From Alloactinosynnema sp. L-07 (lineage in GTDB: Bacteria > Actinomycetota > Actinomycetes > Mycobacteriales > Pseudonocardiaceae), in assembly GCF_900070365.1 (NCBI RefSeq), contig NZ_LN850107.1, forward strand, positions 2,108,001 through 2,172,000: a stretch of DNA of 64,000 bases, in the 5' to 3' direction. This document shows positions 8,510-17,427 of this stretch, one piece after another. A model generated the notes under the pieces. The model did no database searches, was not told the DNA's origin, and saw only the letters and a list, made by a program, of their open reading frames with translations. A program made the position numbers and the translations under genes. The number at the start of each line of letters is the position of its first letter. Position 1 is the stretch's first letter.

Positions 8510-9432
8510 CGACCCCGCCAGAGATCTTCGTCTGGCTCGTAGTCGGCGTATGGTTCCTCGTCAGGCAGTTCGATCTCGGTGTCCAGCCCCGCGAGGTCAA
8601 GTTCGTCATTCTCGAGGTGAAGCCCGCAGAGCGCACAGTCGTAGGCATCGGCGTAGAACACGACCATCGGGGAAGGTGCGCCGTCCTCGTCGATCCCGCC
8701 CCAGTCGACGTCGGTGATTCCGTGGAGCCAACCCCTTCCCTCGCAGGCCGGGCAGCCGACGGGATGGTCATGGTCGCTGGAGTAAGGGTTTGCCGCGCTC
8801 AACGCGGCAACGATCTGGATGCGTTTCTGGCTCACCAAACCCTGAATCCGCCGGGTGTAGGCGTCCTTCGCGCGCGCCACCTTCGCGGCGAACGCCACCT
8901 TCAGTTCGCTGGCGTGGTCGTCCACGAGCTGGTCATGAAGCGCGAGGAAGTCACCCCAGTACTGCCCGGGATCTTGCCCCAACTCGGCCAGGACCGGGTC
9001 GACGACTCGAACGAAGGTGGTCAGGACATCCCTCACCTCGTCACGGTCGTGGGTTGCCGCATGAGCGATCCCGTTGCGAGCGGCGAGCACGGGCTCGAAC
9101 TGCGGTTCGCTGACCGTGATCTGCTTGGGCAGCAGGCGTTTGACGCCTTGGAACGCCGCTGCAAGGCCGATGGTCTTCGTCGGTGTCACCGGTCGCTTGG
9201 CTCGGTTTCCGTGACCGGTCGCGTGCAACATCGAGTCGAAGTCTTTCGGGTCAACGACGAGCGCGGGATGCAGCGAGGCGAGGTAGCTCTTGAGCAGGTG
9301 CTCGAGTGCGATGCCGATGTGGTGGACCGCGAAGTCGTGGGAGTGCCCGCCCGGGGGGAACGCAGCGAGTCCGATCGCGGTCCAGCGCCGAGACGATTGC
9401 AGCAGCTCGCGTGACTCCATGGGCAGCGACAC
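8506..9432 (-). CDS. HEPN-domain protein with C-terminal zinc ribbon
   Basis: The product is 308 residues from GTG 9432. The N-terminal half is helical and carries the HEPN signature R-x4-H as RNGIAH (Arg119, His124), the catalytic motif of HEPN ribonucleases found in toxins and defence effectors. Residues 227-269 contain two CxxC pairs (CPAC and CALC), suggesting a zinc ribbon, and the C-terminus is very acidic (DEEPYADYEPDED). HEPN plus zinc ribbon suggests an RNA-acting protein, possibly a defence or stress RNase; this function is inference. It is a single gene, with no obvious antitoxin beside it. A second start at ATG 9420 is possible. Confidence 0.68.
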   Translation of the reverse strand: MSLPMESRELLQSSRRWTAIGLAAFPPGGHSHDFAVHHIGIALEHLLKSYLASLHPALVVDPKDFDSMLHATGHGNRAKRPVTPTKTIGLAAAFQGVKRLLPKQITVSEPQFEPVLAARNGIAHAATHDRDEVRDVLTTFVRVVDPVLAELGQDPGQYWGDFLALHDQLVDDHASELKVAFAAKVARAKDAYTRRIQGLVSQKRIQIVAALSAANPYSSDHDHPVGCPACEGRGWLHGITDVDWGGIDEDGAPSPMVVFYADAYDCALCGLHLENDELDLAGLDTEIELPDEEPYADYEPDEDLWRGR

Positions 9433-9628
9433 TACTGGTCAACAGGGCGCTGCTCGGGCTGGTGCTCGTCACCGAACACCAGGTCGGCGTGGCGCTGGCA
9501 CAGCAGGCGGCGCGGTGGCGGCCGGGCAGCTTCTCCGCCCACCTGGCGGGCATCCCGCACAGCCAGCACCTTCCGCCGCGAGCGGGCAGCCGCTGAACCC
9601 CGTGCTCGACCATCAGGTCGCGAGCCGG

Positions 9629-10960
9629 TTACGCCGGTTTCAGAGCCCGGTCGATCCGGGCGTTGAGTTCCCGCACAGCGGGGATGGTGCGGTGTCGGCG
9701 TCCGGCGATGCGCAGTTGCCGCAGGGCCTCGAACACCCGGTCGGAGCGGATGGGGCCGAGGCCGTCGAGTGCGCTGTGGCCGAGGGTGGCGGCGTGGTTC
9801 GGGTCGTCGCGGGCCATGGTGAGGTGGGCGAGGTTGGCCATGGCCAGGGTCTTGCCGCGTGACTGTTGCTGGGGGAACCGGTCGATCGCGGCGACGAGGT
9901 GGGCCTGGGCTGCGGTGTGGTCGCCGCCGTTGACCGCCAGGTGCAGCAGGGCGCGGCCGAGGTCGCGTTCGAGGTGGGCGGGCCCGTAGTAGGCGATCCA
10001 GTCCGGTTCGTCTCCTCCGCTGCGCGCGAAGGCGTCCTGGGCTTGGCCGGTGGCGGTGAGGCAGTCGGCTTCGCGGTGTCCTCCGGCGAGGCCGAGAGCG
10101 CGGGCGTGGCGGGTGTGCATGACGGCCTTGACCACCGGGGTGAGTCGGTCGGCGCGGACCAGGGCGGTCTCGGCGAAGCTGAGCGCGTCGTCAGGTCGCC
10201 CTTGGTGCACGGCGAGGTTGGCCAGCCCGGAGAGCGCTTTGCCGCGCATGGCCCAGTCGCCGGCCTCGGTGGCGGCACCGACCCCGAACCGGAAGCAGCG
10301 TTCGGCCTTGGCGTGGGCTCCGGCGTCGAAGCACATGCCGCCGGCGATGTCGGCGAGGTCGGCCACCGCGGAGAACAGGTGCTGGCGCACTGTTTCGGTG
10401 GCGAAGCGGCCGTGCAGCAGCTGCGCGGAGGTGGACAGCTGGGTGACGACGGCGTCGGCGGACAGGCCGCTGCCGAACAGGTGGTCCTGGGTGGCGAACA
10501 TGCGGGCGAGGTGGCGCACCTGGTCGACCTCGGCCTGCCCGACCCGGCGTGGTGGTGTGTCGGGTGACGCCGCGGCGGCGAACGCGCCGAGCGGATCGGC
10601 GAAGGCCATTCCGGCGACTGAGCCGGTCAGCACCCGCAGGAAGGTTTTGCGTTCCACGTCGTCACCTCCATCGTGCGGCGGGCGGGGTGACTCCACGGTA
10701 GCGGCGCGAGAGCGGGTACTGAAGAAGCCCAGATCGCCATCGCTGGACCGGTGCAGTGCCTGCCGCAGGGCGGCCCGGTACTGCTGGTTGGGCCAGCGGT
10801 GGATGCCGCGTTCGAGCTTGCCGATGTAGTCAGCGTCCATCGCCCCAGCGGTGCCGGTCGCCTGCTCTACCTGGGTGTTCGCCAGCTCCGCGAGCTGCCC
10901 TTGGGTCAGGTTCGCGGCTTCGCGGGCAGCCCGCAGCAGGTCGTTCGGTTCGCCGGACAC
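9629..10960 (-). CDS. XRE-family regulator with TPR-like C-terminal region
   Basis: The 443-residue protein begins with a Cro/C1-type helix-turn-helix (residues about 8-65: LTQGQLAELANT, then IGKLERG), followed by a linker containing a Tat-like hydrophobic stretch (FLRVLTGSVAGMAFADPLGA), and then an array of tetratricopeptide-like helices to the end. This is the standard large actinobacterial helix-turn-helix/TPR regulator, often controlling a divergent operon. Here the divergent neighbour is the four-gene overlapping cluster at 11291-12632. The full length and lack of frame breaks contrast with the decay around it. Confidence 0.85.
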   Translation of the reverse strand: MSGEPNDLLRAAREAANLTQGQLAELANTQVEQATGTAGAMDADYIGKLERGIHRWPNQQYRAALRQALHRSSDGDLGFFSTRSRAATVESPRPPHDGGDDVERKTFLRVLTGSVAGMAFADPLGAFAAAASPDTPPRRVGQAEVDQVRHLARMFATQDHLFGSGLSADAVVTQLSTSAQLLHGRFATETVRQHLFSAVADLADIAGGMCFDAGAHAKAERCFRFGVGAATEAGDWAMRGKALSGLANLAVHQGRPDDALSFAETALVRADRLTPVVKAVMHTRHARALGLAGGHREADCLTATGQAQDAFARSGGDEPDWIAYYGPAHLERDLGRALLHLAVNGGDHTAAQAHLVAAIDRFPQQQSRGKTLAMANLAHLTMARDDPNHAATLGHSALDGLGPIRSDRVFEALRQLRIAGRRHRTIPAVRELNARIDRALKPA

Positions 10961-11290
10961 CCGTCATCCCTCCGCGACGACTCGACTGCCCAGCGTAGCT
11001 CTCCCGCTGGGAAAACGCGGGTGTGAGTGGCGAATCCTCCGTCCAATCCTCCGTGCCCGGCCTGCTCAATCCGCCGGGTGCGGCCGGTCTTGATCTCCGT
11101 GGTCGGCTCGGTTCCCGCCGCGACCTGCTGCGAGCAGGCTCGATGGCAGGGCACCTGGTGCCGGTGCGAGACCGGCCGGACGAGCTTCCCCCGGGTCCTG
11201 CCCGCGAGGGCGGGGCAGGCAGGACCGGTCAGAACCCGATCGTTCCCGGCACCGGGTGCCTCCCACTGCCGACGTGCTGGAGGGACTGTC
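10961..11290. promoter_or_regulatory. Divergent intergenic region between the XRE/TPR regulator and the 11291 operon
   Basis: About 330 bp separate the two divergent starts. It must contain both promoters, but I see no convincing -10/-35 pair or operator. A GGAGG followed by seven bases precedes the GTG at 11291. Confidence 0.4.
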
Positions 11291-11656
11291 GTGGACGAGG
11301 CGAGGACACCGATCACCGAGGCCGATGCGGTGAGCCGATATCCCGAGCTGGCTCAGCTGGCGGGCATCCGTGACGCGGGCTGGGTGTTCCGGCCGTTTCA
11401 TGACCAGCACGACCAGCTCATGGGCCTGGCCGGGAGCCGGTCGGTGGACCAGTACACCGACGCGATCTACCTGTTCGACCGCTCGCACGTCATCGCCGCG
11501 AGGGTCCAGGCCGAGGAGTACGGCGGCGGCTGCGTGTGGATGCGCGACGGCACCGACGTCGCCGAGGTGGTCACCGACCTGCTCGGCCTGCCCGAACCCG
11601 GCGAACCCGGCGCCCCCAGCCTGGTCATCAGCCAGTCCCTGCTGTGGGCGCCGTGA
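11291..11656 (+). CDS. Conserved hypothetical protein, first gene of a four-gene overlapping operon
   Basis: GTG at 11291 is chosen because GGAGG lies seven bases upstream; the open frame extends further 5' but without coding character. The product is about 121 residues, soluble, with segments ADAVSRYPELAQLAG, GWVFRPFHDQHDQL and DQYTDAIYLFD. I do not recognise the family. Its TGA overlaps the ATG of the next gene (TGATG), so the two are translationally coupled. It is divergent from an XRE/TPR regulator, which may control the operon. Confidence 0.65.
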   Translation: MDEARTPITEADAVSRYPELAQLAGIRDAGWVFRPFHDQHDQLMGLAGSRSVDQYTDAIYLFDRSHVIAARVQAEEYGGGCVWMRDGTDVAEVVTDLLGLPEPGEPGAPSLVISQSLLWAP

Positions 11657-12051
11657 TGCGCACCGCGATCGGACAGTGCCCTCAACTGGTGTTCGGGTAC
11701 ACACGCAGCGGGGTCGACCGGCCCGGGTTCCTGGAGGCATGCCGGGAAGCGTTGGAGACCTGGTGTTCCCGGGAGGGCTGGGAGCTGGGCGCGGTGTTCA
11801 CCGACGTCTGCTCCGCGCTGGACACCGAGGACCGGGTCGGGTTCCGCGGCCTGCTCGGCGCGGTGACCGGGCCGAAGCGGGCCGCTGCCGTGGTCCTGGT
11901 CGACGGCGGGCACCTGTCGTGGCAGGCCGACGTCGTGACCGAGCTGGTGGCCCAGATCCGCCGGACCGGCGCGGCCGTGCGAATCATGGACGGCGGGCTA
12001 CCGCCCGCCGCCGCGCGGCTGTGCACCAGCCAACGCGGGTGTTCGTCGTGA
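11656..12051 (+). CDS. Resolvase-like hypothetical protein
   Basis: The 131-residue product has a weak overall match to the N-terminal domain of serine recombinases: FGYTRSGVDRPGF at the start, FTDVCSALDTEDRVGFRGLL in the middle (compare the FTD/RPGL region), and a hydrophobic strand ending AAAVVLVDGGHLS. The catalytic serine would need to be the one in TRSG, which is not in the canonical YxRVS context, and the DRLSR arginine motif is replaced, so enzymatic activity is doubtful. It overlaps both its neighbours by four bases or fewer, showing a tightly coupled operon. Confidence 0.55.
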   Translation: MRTAIGQCPQLVFGYTRSGVDRPGFLEACREALETWCSREGWELGAVFTDVCSALDTEDRVGFRGLLGAVTGPKRAAAVVLVDGGHLSWQADVVTELVAQIRRTGAAVRIMDGGLPPAAARLCTSQRGCSS

Positions 12052-12152
12052 GCACCGTCGCGTGGGCGGAGATCGTCGCGGCGGCCACGTTCGCGGTGCG
12101 CCTGGCCCGCTGGTGGCCACACCGCCGCCGTGCTGCCGGACCACGGCCGTGA
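12048..12152 (+). CDS. Very small protein (34 residues) in the operon
   Basis: GTG at 12048 overlaps the previous TGA (GTGA) and the frame runs to TGA at 12150-12152. The product has a short hydrophobic helix (VAWAEIVAAATFAVRLA) followed by a basic tail (RWWPHRRRAAGPR), so it may sit at the membrane. It is supported mainly by the coupled start and by the next gene beginning three bases later. Confidence 0.4.
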   Translation: MSTVAWAEIVAAATFAVRLARWWPHRRRAAGPRP

Positions 12153-12155
12153 CCG

Positions 12156-12632
12156 GTGTCCGCCCAACTCGCCGCAGCGATCGTCGTGGCCGCCTGTCTG
12201 GCCGGGTTCGGCGGGTGGCTGGCCCGCGATGTGCTGCGCCAGCGCCGAAGCCGGGCCGCCGCCATCCGGCTGGCCCTGCTCTACAGCCCGGCACCGGTCG
12301 CCATGGGCCGCCATGACGGGCACAGCGACGAGGCCGTCTCCGTGGCCGACCTGCTGATCCGCGCCGCCGAGCAGGGCCGCGCCCTGCGCCTGAACTGGTC
12401 GGCGGACGACACCGACCCGCGTGGCTTGGCCACGACCACCGACGACGACTGGCCCACCGGGGTACTGCCCAGGATCGAGGACGACATGCCAGACCCCAGC
12501 ACCACCAGCGCGGTCGCCGAGCTGCCCCGCCGCGAGCCCGGCAGCATCCCGGAACCGCTGCGGCCGGTGCCCATCCAGGCCGACCCCGACCTGCTCGACC
12601 GCGTTATGCGCGGACTCCGGCGGCTGGAATAG
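12156..12632 (+). CDS. Membrane-anchored hypothetical protein, last gene of the operon
   Basis: GTG at 12156 gives 158 residues with one N-terminal transmembrane helix (QLAAAIVVAACLAGFGGWLA), a short basic stretch, then a soluble acidic domain (DEAVSVADLLIRAAEQGRAL) and a Pro-rich C-terminus. I do not recognise the family. Its position three bases after the previous stop indicates co-transcription with the three upstream genes. Confidence 0.6.
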   Translation: MSAQLAAAIVVAACLAGFGGWLARDVLRQRRSRAAAIRLALLYSPAPVAMGRHDGHSDEAVSVADLLIRAAEQGRALRLNWSADDTDPRGLATTTDDDWPTGVLPRIEDDMPDPSTTSAVAELPRREPGSIPEPLRPVPIQADPDLLDRVMRGLRRLE

Positions 12633-12711
12633 CCAGCCGAGTTGTCGGGGTGCTCCAGCAGACTGCGAGACCAGCCACAGCCGATCCCGACCGAGGGGAG
12701 GAGTGTGCACG

Positions 12712-12789
12712 ATGTTGTTGCCGCCCTTGGGAAACGCCACACAGCTCCGGGTACGCGCCCGTCCGCCGCCACCCAACCGGGAGCGCTGA
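12712..12789 (+). CDS. Possible 25-residue peptide
   Basis: ATG at 12712 is preceded by a strong purine stretch (GGGGAGGAG, eight bases before the start) and encodes MLLPPLGNATQLRVRARPPP plus five residues. Small size makes it uncertain; the ribosome site is the main support. Confidence 0.3.
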   Translation: MLLPPLGNATQLRVRARPPPPNRER

Positions 12790-12835
12790 CAGACCGGCGG
12801 AAACCGACCCGACGAGAACTGAAAGAGTGACCGAG

Positions 12836-14935
12836 GTGCGACACGAAGTCGCTCCATTCAAGCAAACGGCCCTATGAGAGGAGAAAGTGAGTTGAGGGTC
12901 GTTTCGGACCTGTGTCCAGGTCCGTCCCCACGCTCGCATGCGTCGCTGGTAACGGCGGGGTGTGAAGCCGAGTGTGAAAGCCCAAGAGCGGCCCGCGCCA
13001 TCGGGTTGCAACAGGTGAAGGGGAAGATTGGCCGGGCGAATGTGAATGAACCCTTGATGACGCCTCGTTACTCTTACGTCGTGCCGATGGCGGTGTATTC
13101 GGCGGCGCTAGGGCCTGACGCGGAAGAGCGTAAAGCGGCCTCCCTATTTTTGGTTGGGGTGGAACGGACACCGCAGGTTCCGGGGTTAAGAGGGCGCCCA
13201 ACCCAATCGCATCTTGACGGAGCGGAACGTGGAAACCCCGTTGGAGTCCGGGCGGCGCGCCCGGTAGGCCGGAGGCAACAAAGGCACAACTCTCCAGCGG
13301 GACAGGATGATCCGAGAAGCGAACGCCGGTGGGGCGAAAGCCCAGGGGAAAACGGATACGCGGCTTCCTCGCCGTCCCGCATAACCCGCCGGATACGGGC
13401 GATGCCCGGCCCGAAAGGGAGCTGACGCGGATCAGGTAGGCCCATGAAGACCAAGTGCCGGGAAGTCAGAACCGAGGGACAAGTTAGATGCCGGAGGCTC
13501 AGGTGGAAACAACCGCGACCGTGGCTGATCTGCCAGCGTCGGCGAACGGACCCGAGGGCTATGCGCGGGCGTGGCACAGTATCGACTGGGCGACGGCCGA
13601 GGCATCAGTACGGCGACTGCGGCAGCGCATCTTCAAGGCCGCGCAGGAAGAGGACCTGGTCAAGGTCCGGAACTTGCAGAAACTCATGCTGCGTTCTCAC
13701 TCGAACATGCTGGTCAGCGTCAAGAGGGTGACGCAGTTGAGCGCTGGCCGTCGGACTGCGGGAATCGACCACGAGACAGCCCTCACTCCTACCGAGCGAG
13801 GACGGATGGTGGCGGAGATTGCCGCCAACCCGATGTCTTACGATGCCCGTCCGGTTCGGCGCGTGTACATCCCCAAGGCAAACGGAGAACAACGCCCACT
13901 CGGGATTCCCGTACTGCGTGACCGCGTGTATCAAGCTCGCGCGAAGAATGCGCTGGAACCCGAGTGGGAAGCCAGGTTCGAGGAACGAACCTACGGCTTC
14001 CGCCCTGGTCGGAGCTGCCACGACGCGATCGAGGCGATCTTCAAGGTCACGGCCCTGAAACGGGCCAAGAGATTGTGGGTTCTCGACGCGGACCTGTCTG
14101 CGGCATTCGATCGAATCGACCATGACCACCTGCTGTGCACCATCGGATCGTTCCCCGGACGGGACATGATCCGCGGCTGGCTGCGAGCAGGAGTCATGGA
14201 CAAGGGGCGTTTCGCTCCCACTGTGGAAGGAACGCCGCAGGGCGGCGTGATCAGTCCGTTGCTACTCAATATCGCCTTATGCGGGATGAGTATGGCCGCT
14301 GGCTGTACCACCGTGTCGCAGACTAACTGGGCACGCCGGGACAAGCCGACGCTGGTGACGTATGCGGATGACTTCGTGGCACTGTGTCATAGCGAAGCTG
14401 AAGCATACAAGGTCAAGGAAGAGCTGTCTCGGTGGCTTGAACCCAGAGGGCTATCCTTCAATGAGGAAAAAACGCGAGTCGTGCACCTCACCGAAGGATT
14501 TGATTTCCTCGGATTCAACGTCCGCCGACATGGCGACAAAATGATCATCAAACCTAGCAAGGCGGCCGTCAAGAGGGTCCGAAAGAGGCTCCACGACGAG
14601 GTGCTCGCTCTGCGAGGAGTGAACTCCCGAGCCGTGGTGAAGAAGCTCAACCCGATCATCCGTGGGTGGGCTACCTACTATCGGACGGTGGTATCCACGA
14701 AGACGTTCGCGTCCTTGGATCACTACGTGTGGATCCTCACGAAGAAGTGGGGCGAAACATACACACCCGAGGAAGTCGATGACCTGGGCCGTCTCCAGGT
14801 ACTTCGGCAAGTTCAACTCGTTTCGGCAGGACAAGTGGGTGTTCGGCGACCGGGAGACCGGCGCCTACCTCTACAAATTCAAATGGACCAAGATCGAAAG
14901 GCATGTACGGGTCATCCATGAAGGAGTGGGGTCGG
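12836..14935 (+). mobile_element. Group II intron, 3'-truncated
   Basis: The 5' end is a clear group II boundary: GTGCGACACGAAGTCGCT starts at 12836, directly after GTGACCGAG. About 650 bp of structured non-coding RNA (domains I-III) follows, with the usual GAAAGCCC and GGGGCGAAAGCCC tetraloop-like segments, then the reverse transcriptase gene in domain IV. After the coding region there is no recognisable domain V (the GAGC...GTTC hairpin) or domain VI; instead unrelated sequence, probably the IS110 end, begins around 14935. The intron therefore cannot splice or move by itself. The GTGACCGAG upstream may be the start of the gene it interrupted, whose 3' exon is lost. Confidence 0.85.
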
Positions 14936-15015
14936 TCAAGGACTGTTGTTGTTGTGGTTCGGCCTGGTTTGGGGTGTGCGTGATCGTGGCGGCGGGGTCA
15001 GGGCCGGGGCCGTAG
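13488..15015 (+). pseudogene. ltrA: Group II intron reverse transcriptase/maturase, frameshifted and lacking the endonuclease domain
   Basis: ATG 13488 opens a frame with all reverse-transcriptase blocks: RVYIPKANGEQRPLGIP, TYGFRPGRSCHDAI, LDADLSAAFDRIDH, GTPQGGVISPLLLN and the catalytic YADD (residues 292-295), followed by the maturase X domain (IIRGWATYYRTVV). At a GGGG run near 14747-14750 the frame shifts; the conserved end (RYFGKFNSFRQDKWVFGDRE, then YLYKFKWTKIERH) is found one frame over, reaching a stop at 15013-15015. The D and HNH endonuclease domains are absent because the intron is cut there. One extra G would explain the frame loss. Confidence 0.85.
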
Positions 15016-15352
15016 GCCCCGCCCCGGAGGGGCTTGGCCTTGACGCTGTCGCCTCGGGTCACGCGATCATGGAGTTGGCCGGACTGGTTCCAAGGGCTTG
15101 GGTCTTTCCGGGCGCAGGGGGTGTGGTTCGGTCGCTTTCACCAGGTCCAGCCGGTGCTGGGCGGGCAGCCCCTTTGTGGGGGTGCCGGTCATCCATTCGC
15201 GATGCCACCCCCCCTTTGCGCGGGGGGTGGGGCATGGTGGGTTGCGGCCGGTGATCGGGTGGGGATCAATCAAAGGTTCGAACACGCCACCGACATGGGT
15301 GGGGATGCAGACCCGCAGCGACCACGCACCCGATCACCACCTTCCATCCCGT
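14936..15352 (-). other. Non-coding flank of the IS110-family remnant, rich in hairpins
   Basis: About 400 bp downstream of the IS110 transposase stop hold no coding frame but several GC-rich inverted repeats (for example GGGGCC/GGCCCC near 15003-15020 and CCCCCC/GGGGGG-type arms around 15207-15230). IS110-family elements carry long non-coding ends, one of which produces the bridge RNA. Whether this is a bridge-RNA end cannot be decided by eye. Confidence 0.35.
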
Positions 15353-16020
15353 TCACCCGGTGACCCGGGGTCGTGGGACGACGCTCAACGCGCGGATGTG
15401 TCCATCACGCAGCCCGTAGAACGCCAGGGTGAGCAGCTTGCGGGCCACCGCGACGACGGCGATGTTTCGGCCCCGCCGCGCCGCGATCCCGTCCCGGGTC
15501 GCGGTCAGCCACCCGGTGTCGGAGGGGACACGTTGCGCGGCCTCCACCACCGCCCACCGCAACAGCCGCGACCCTTGTTTGGTGATCCGCCCCCGGTGCA
15601 CCGTGGTGTCGGACTCGCGGTGCCTGGGGGTGAGCCCGGCCCAGGAACACAACTGGCGTGGCCCACCGAAGCGGTGCACGTCCCCGACCTCGGCGACGAT
15701 CACCGCCGCCAGGATCGGGCCCACCCCGGGAATGGCCTGGATCGCGCGCCAACCGGGATCCTTCGCGACCCGGCGGATGATCAACCCCGTAACAGTGGCG
15801 ACCTCGAAATCGACCGCCTCGATCAACCGACACAACGAGTTCACCCGGGCCCGGAACACCGGATCCAACGGCGCCGCCGCCAACAACACCCGCCCACGCA
15901 CCCCGAACACATCGGCCACCTGCAGATGCAGACCCTGCTTGGCCAACACCGCGTGCACGCTCGCCTTCAACCCACAACACGCCCCCGACGACTGGGTCGA
16001 CACGGTCGATGTCCACGTTG
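15353..16020 (-). pseudogene. IS110-family transposase, C-terminal part only
   Basis: The frame contains the IS110 C-terminal transposase_20 domain: AIQAIPGVGPILAAVIVAEV, then FGGPRQLCSWAGLTPRHRES, then ITKQGSRLLRWAVVEAA. The N-terminal DEDD/RuvC-like half is missing; recognisable IS110 sequence begins around LKASVHAVLAKQGLHLQ (about 15975) and the sequence upstream is unrelated. The full enzyme is normally near 400 residues, so roughly 40 percent is lost and it cannot transpose. Confidence 0.8.
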
Positions 16021-16145
16021 CCGCGCGCGCCGCGGCAGTCCGGGGCGACGTTGACATTGAGCAGGGGTGGACGCGCTGGGGACGGGTCCCCAATCAGCAC
16101 GGACTGCATCTGGTGCCGACACGCCGACCCCGGTCAGGTCGGCGG

Positions 16146-16535
16146 ATGCATCCAGTTCCGAGTGTCCTACCGGCGGGCTTCTCCCAGGCCGATCCGGCCA
16201 CCGACGACGAGCCGTCGCAACTCGAGGCCGACCTTGCCAGCGACCCCGCCGCGTTCGCCAGCAACCTGATCGACCAGCTCGGCTTCCGGGTCAGGCATGG
16301 CACGCTCGTTGATCATCTGGAGCAACTGGTTGCCAGTGACGAGCCGACCTGGCGCGGCGATCCAGCGGCCGCGGTCCGTGTGTTGATTTCGGTGCTTGCC
16401 AATGTCCTCGCCATCGGCGCACGGGGGTGCTTCACACGGTTGATGCGTGCCGCGTCGGTTGAGTACGTCCTGAGCGTTGCGGCGCGCCGGTTCACGCAGG
16501 TCCGGTGCTGCCCCACGGCGGTGACGGCGTGCTGA
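16146..16535 (+). CDS. Hypothetical protein
   Basis: ATG 16146 gives about 129 residues with a convincing helical pattern: PAAFASNLIDQLGFRVRHGT, then LVDHLEQLVASDEPTWRGD, then AVRVLISVLANVLAIGARG. No family is recognised. It lies just after the break in the IS110 remnant, so its start may have been altered by the rearrangement; the C-terminal end (PTAVTAC) looks poorly conserved. Confidence 0.4.
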   Translation: MHPVPSVLPAGFSQADPATDDEPSQLEADLASDPAAFASNLIDQLGFRVRHGTLVDHLEQLVASDEPTWRGDPAAAVRVLISVLANVLAIGARGCFTRLMRAASVEYVLSVAARRFTQVRCCPTAVTAC

Positions 16536-16927
16536 ACCGGGCGTCTCCTGCCAAGACCGTCGCGCGGTGCGCTGTCCCTCGGTCGACTGCGAGGTTATAG
16601 GCGGTGCCACGTCGCCGCCGCTTGACATCGACGACCTCCGCGCAGCGACAGCCGAACTTGACGAACTGAGCGCGGCGTCACCCCGCTCGGGGGCGCTCAC
16701 ACGTTGCGCCGGAGCCGGGCCGGGCGCAAGCCGAAAAGCGTGGCTTGCCCCCTTCCCCCGGCACCAGCGCCACCGGGGCGCGCCCCGCCGAGCGGAGCGC
16801 CACCACCTGGTGGCCAAGCCCTAGGACCTCCCTCGAGAGCGAACGCCGATCCCAGCACGTGGTTTTCGCGCACTGGCTGGACCGACCAGCCCGGCCGGGG
16901 GGCGAACCGAGTCAGAAAGGGGCACTC
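16536..16927. other. About 390 bp without a supported gene
   Basis: Several frames are open because of high GC content, but none shows consistent coding character. A purine-rich AAAGGGG near the end is the ribosome site of the next gene. Confidence 0.4.
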
Positions 16928-17300
16928 GTGGCCAAAGTGACCCACGAACAGCAACGTCTGCATGCCCAGGCGGCCAGCTGACCGACCTCGACCGTGACCT
17001 GACGGTGGAGGAACGCGCATTCGTCCTCGACCACTGGAGGGCGTCGTCGACAGCCCGGTCTGCCTCCGACCGGGCGTACTTCACCCCGGCCGGGCTGGCG
17101 GGCTGCTTGGCCCTGCACGTCGGTGGTAACCGGATCATCGACCTGGCCGCCGGCATTGGCCGCCTGTCCTTCCACAATCGGGACCCCTGGGCGCGACCGC
17201 CGCACGGCGGCCAGGAGTTTGTGTGTATCGAGCGCAACCGAGCGCAGTATGCCCGCCAGGCTCCCCGTCACCGGCGACATGTTGCACGGCCAGCTGGCGC
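16928..17300 (+). pseudogene. SAM-dependent DNA methyltransferase remnant
   Basis: GTG 16928 with an AAGGGG ribosome site starts VAKVTHEQQRLHAQAA; the frame breaks at about 16978 and continues as LTDLDRDLTVEERAFVLDHW and then YFTPAGLAGCLALHVGGNRI and IDLAAGIGRLSFHNRDPW. The DLAAGIGRL string is methyltransferase motif I, and the YFTP lead-in is typical of N6-adenine DNA methyltransferases. Sequence after VCIERNRAQYARQ degrades, and no NPPY catalytic motif is found. It is therefore a truncated, inactive gene. Confidence 0.5.
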
Positions 17301-17427
17301 TGCTGGATCGGTAGCGGGCTCGGCACAGCGAGGACTTCGACACCGATCCGGTTGCGCGGCGCCGACACGTCACAGCGCCAACTTTGTCCCACGCCAGCGG
17401 GTCCCACTCAACCCGTAGGAGAACAGA

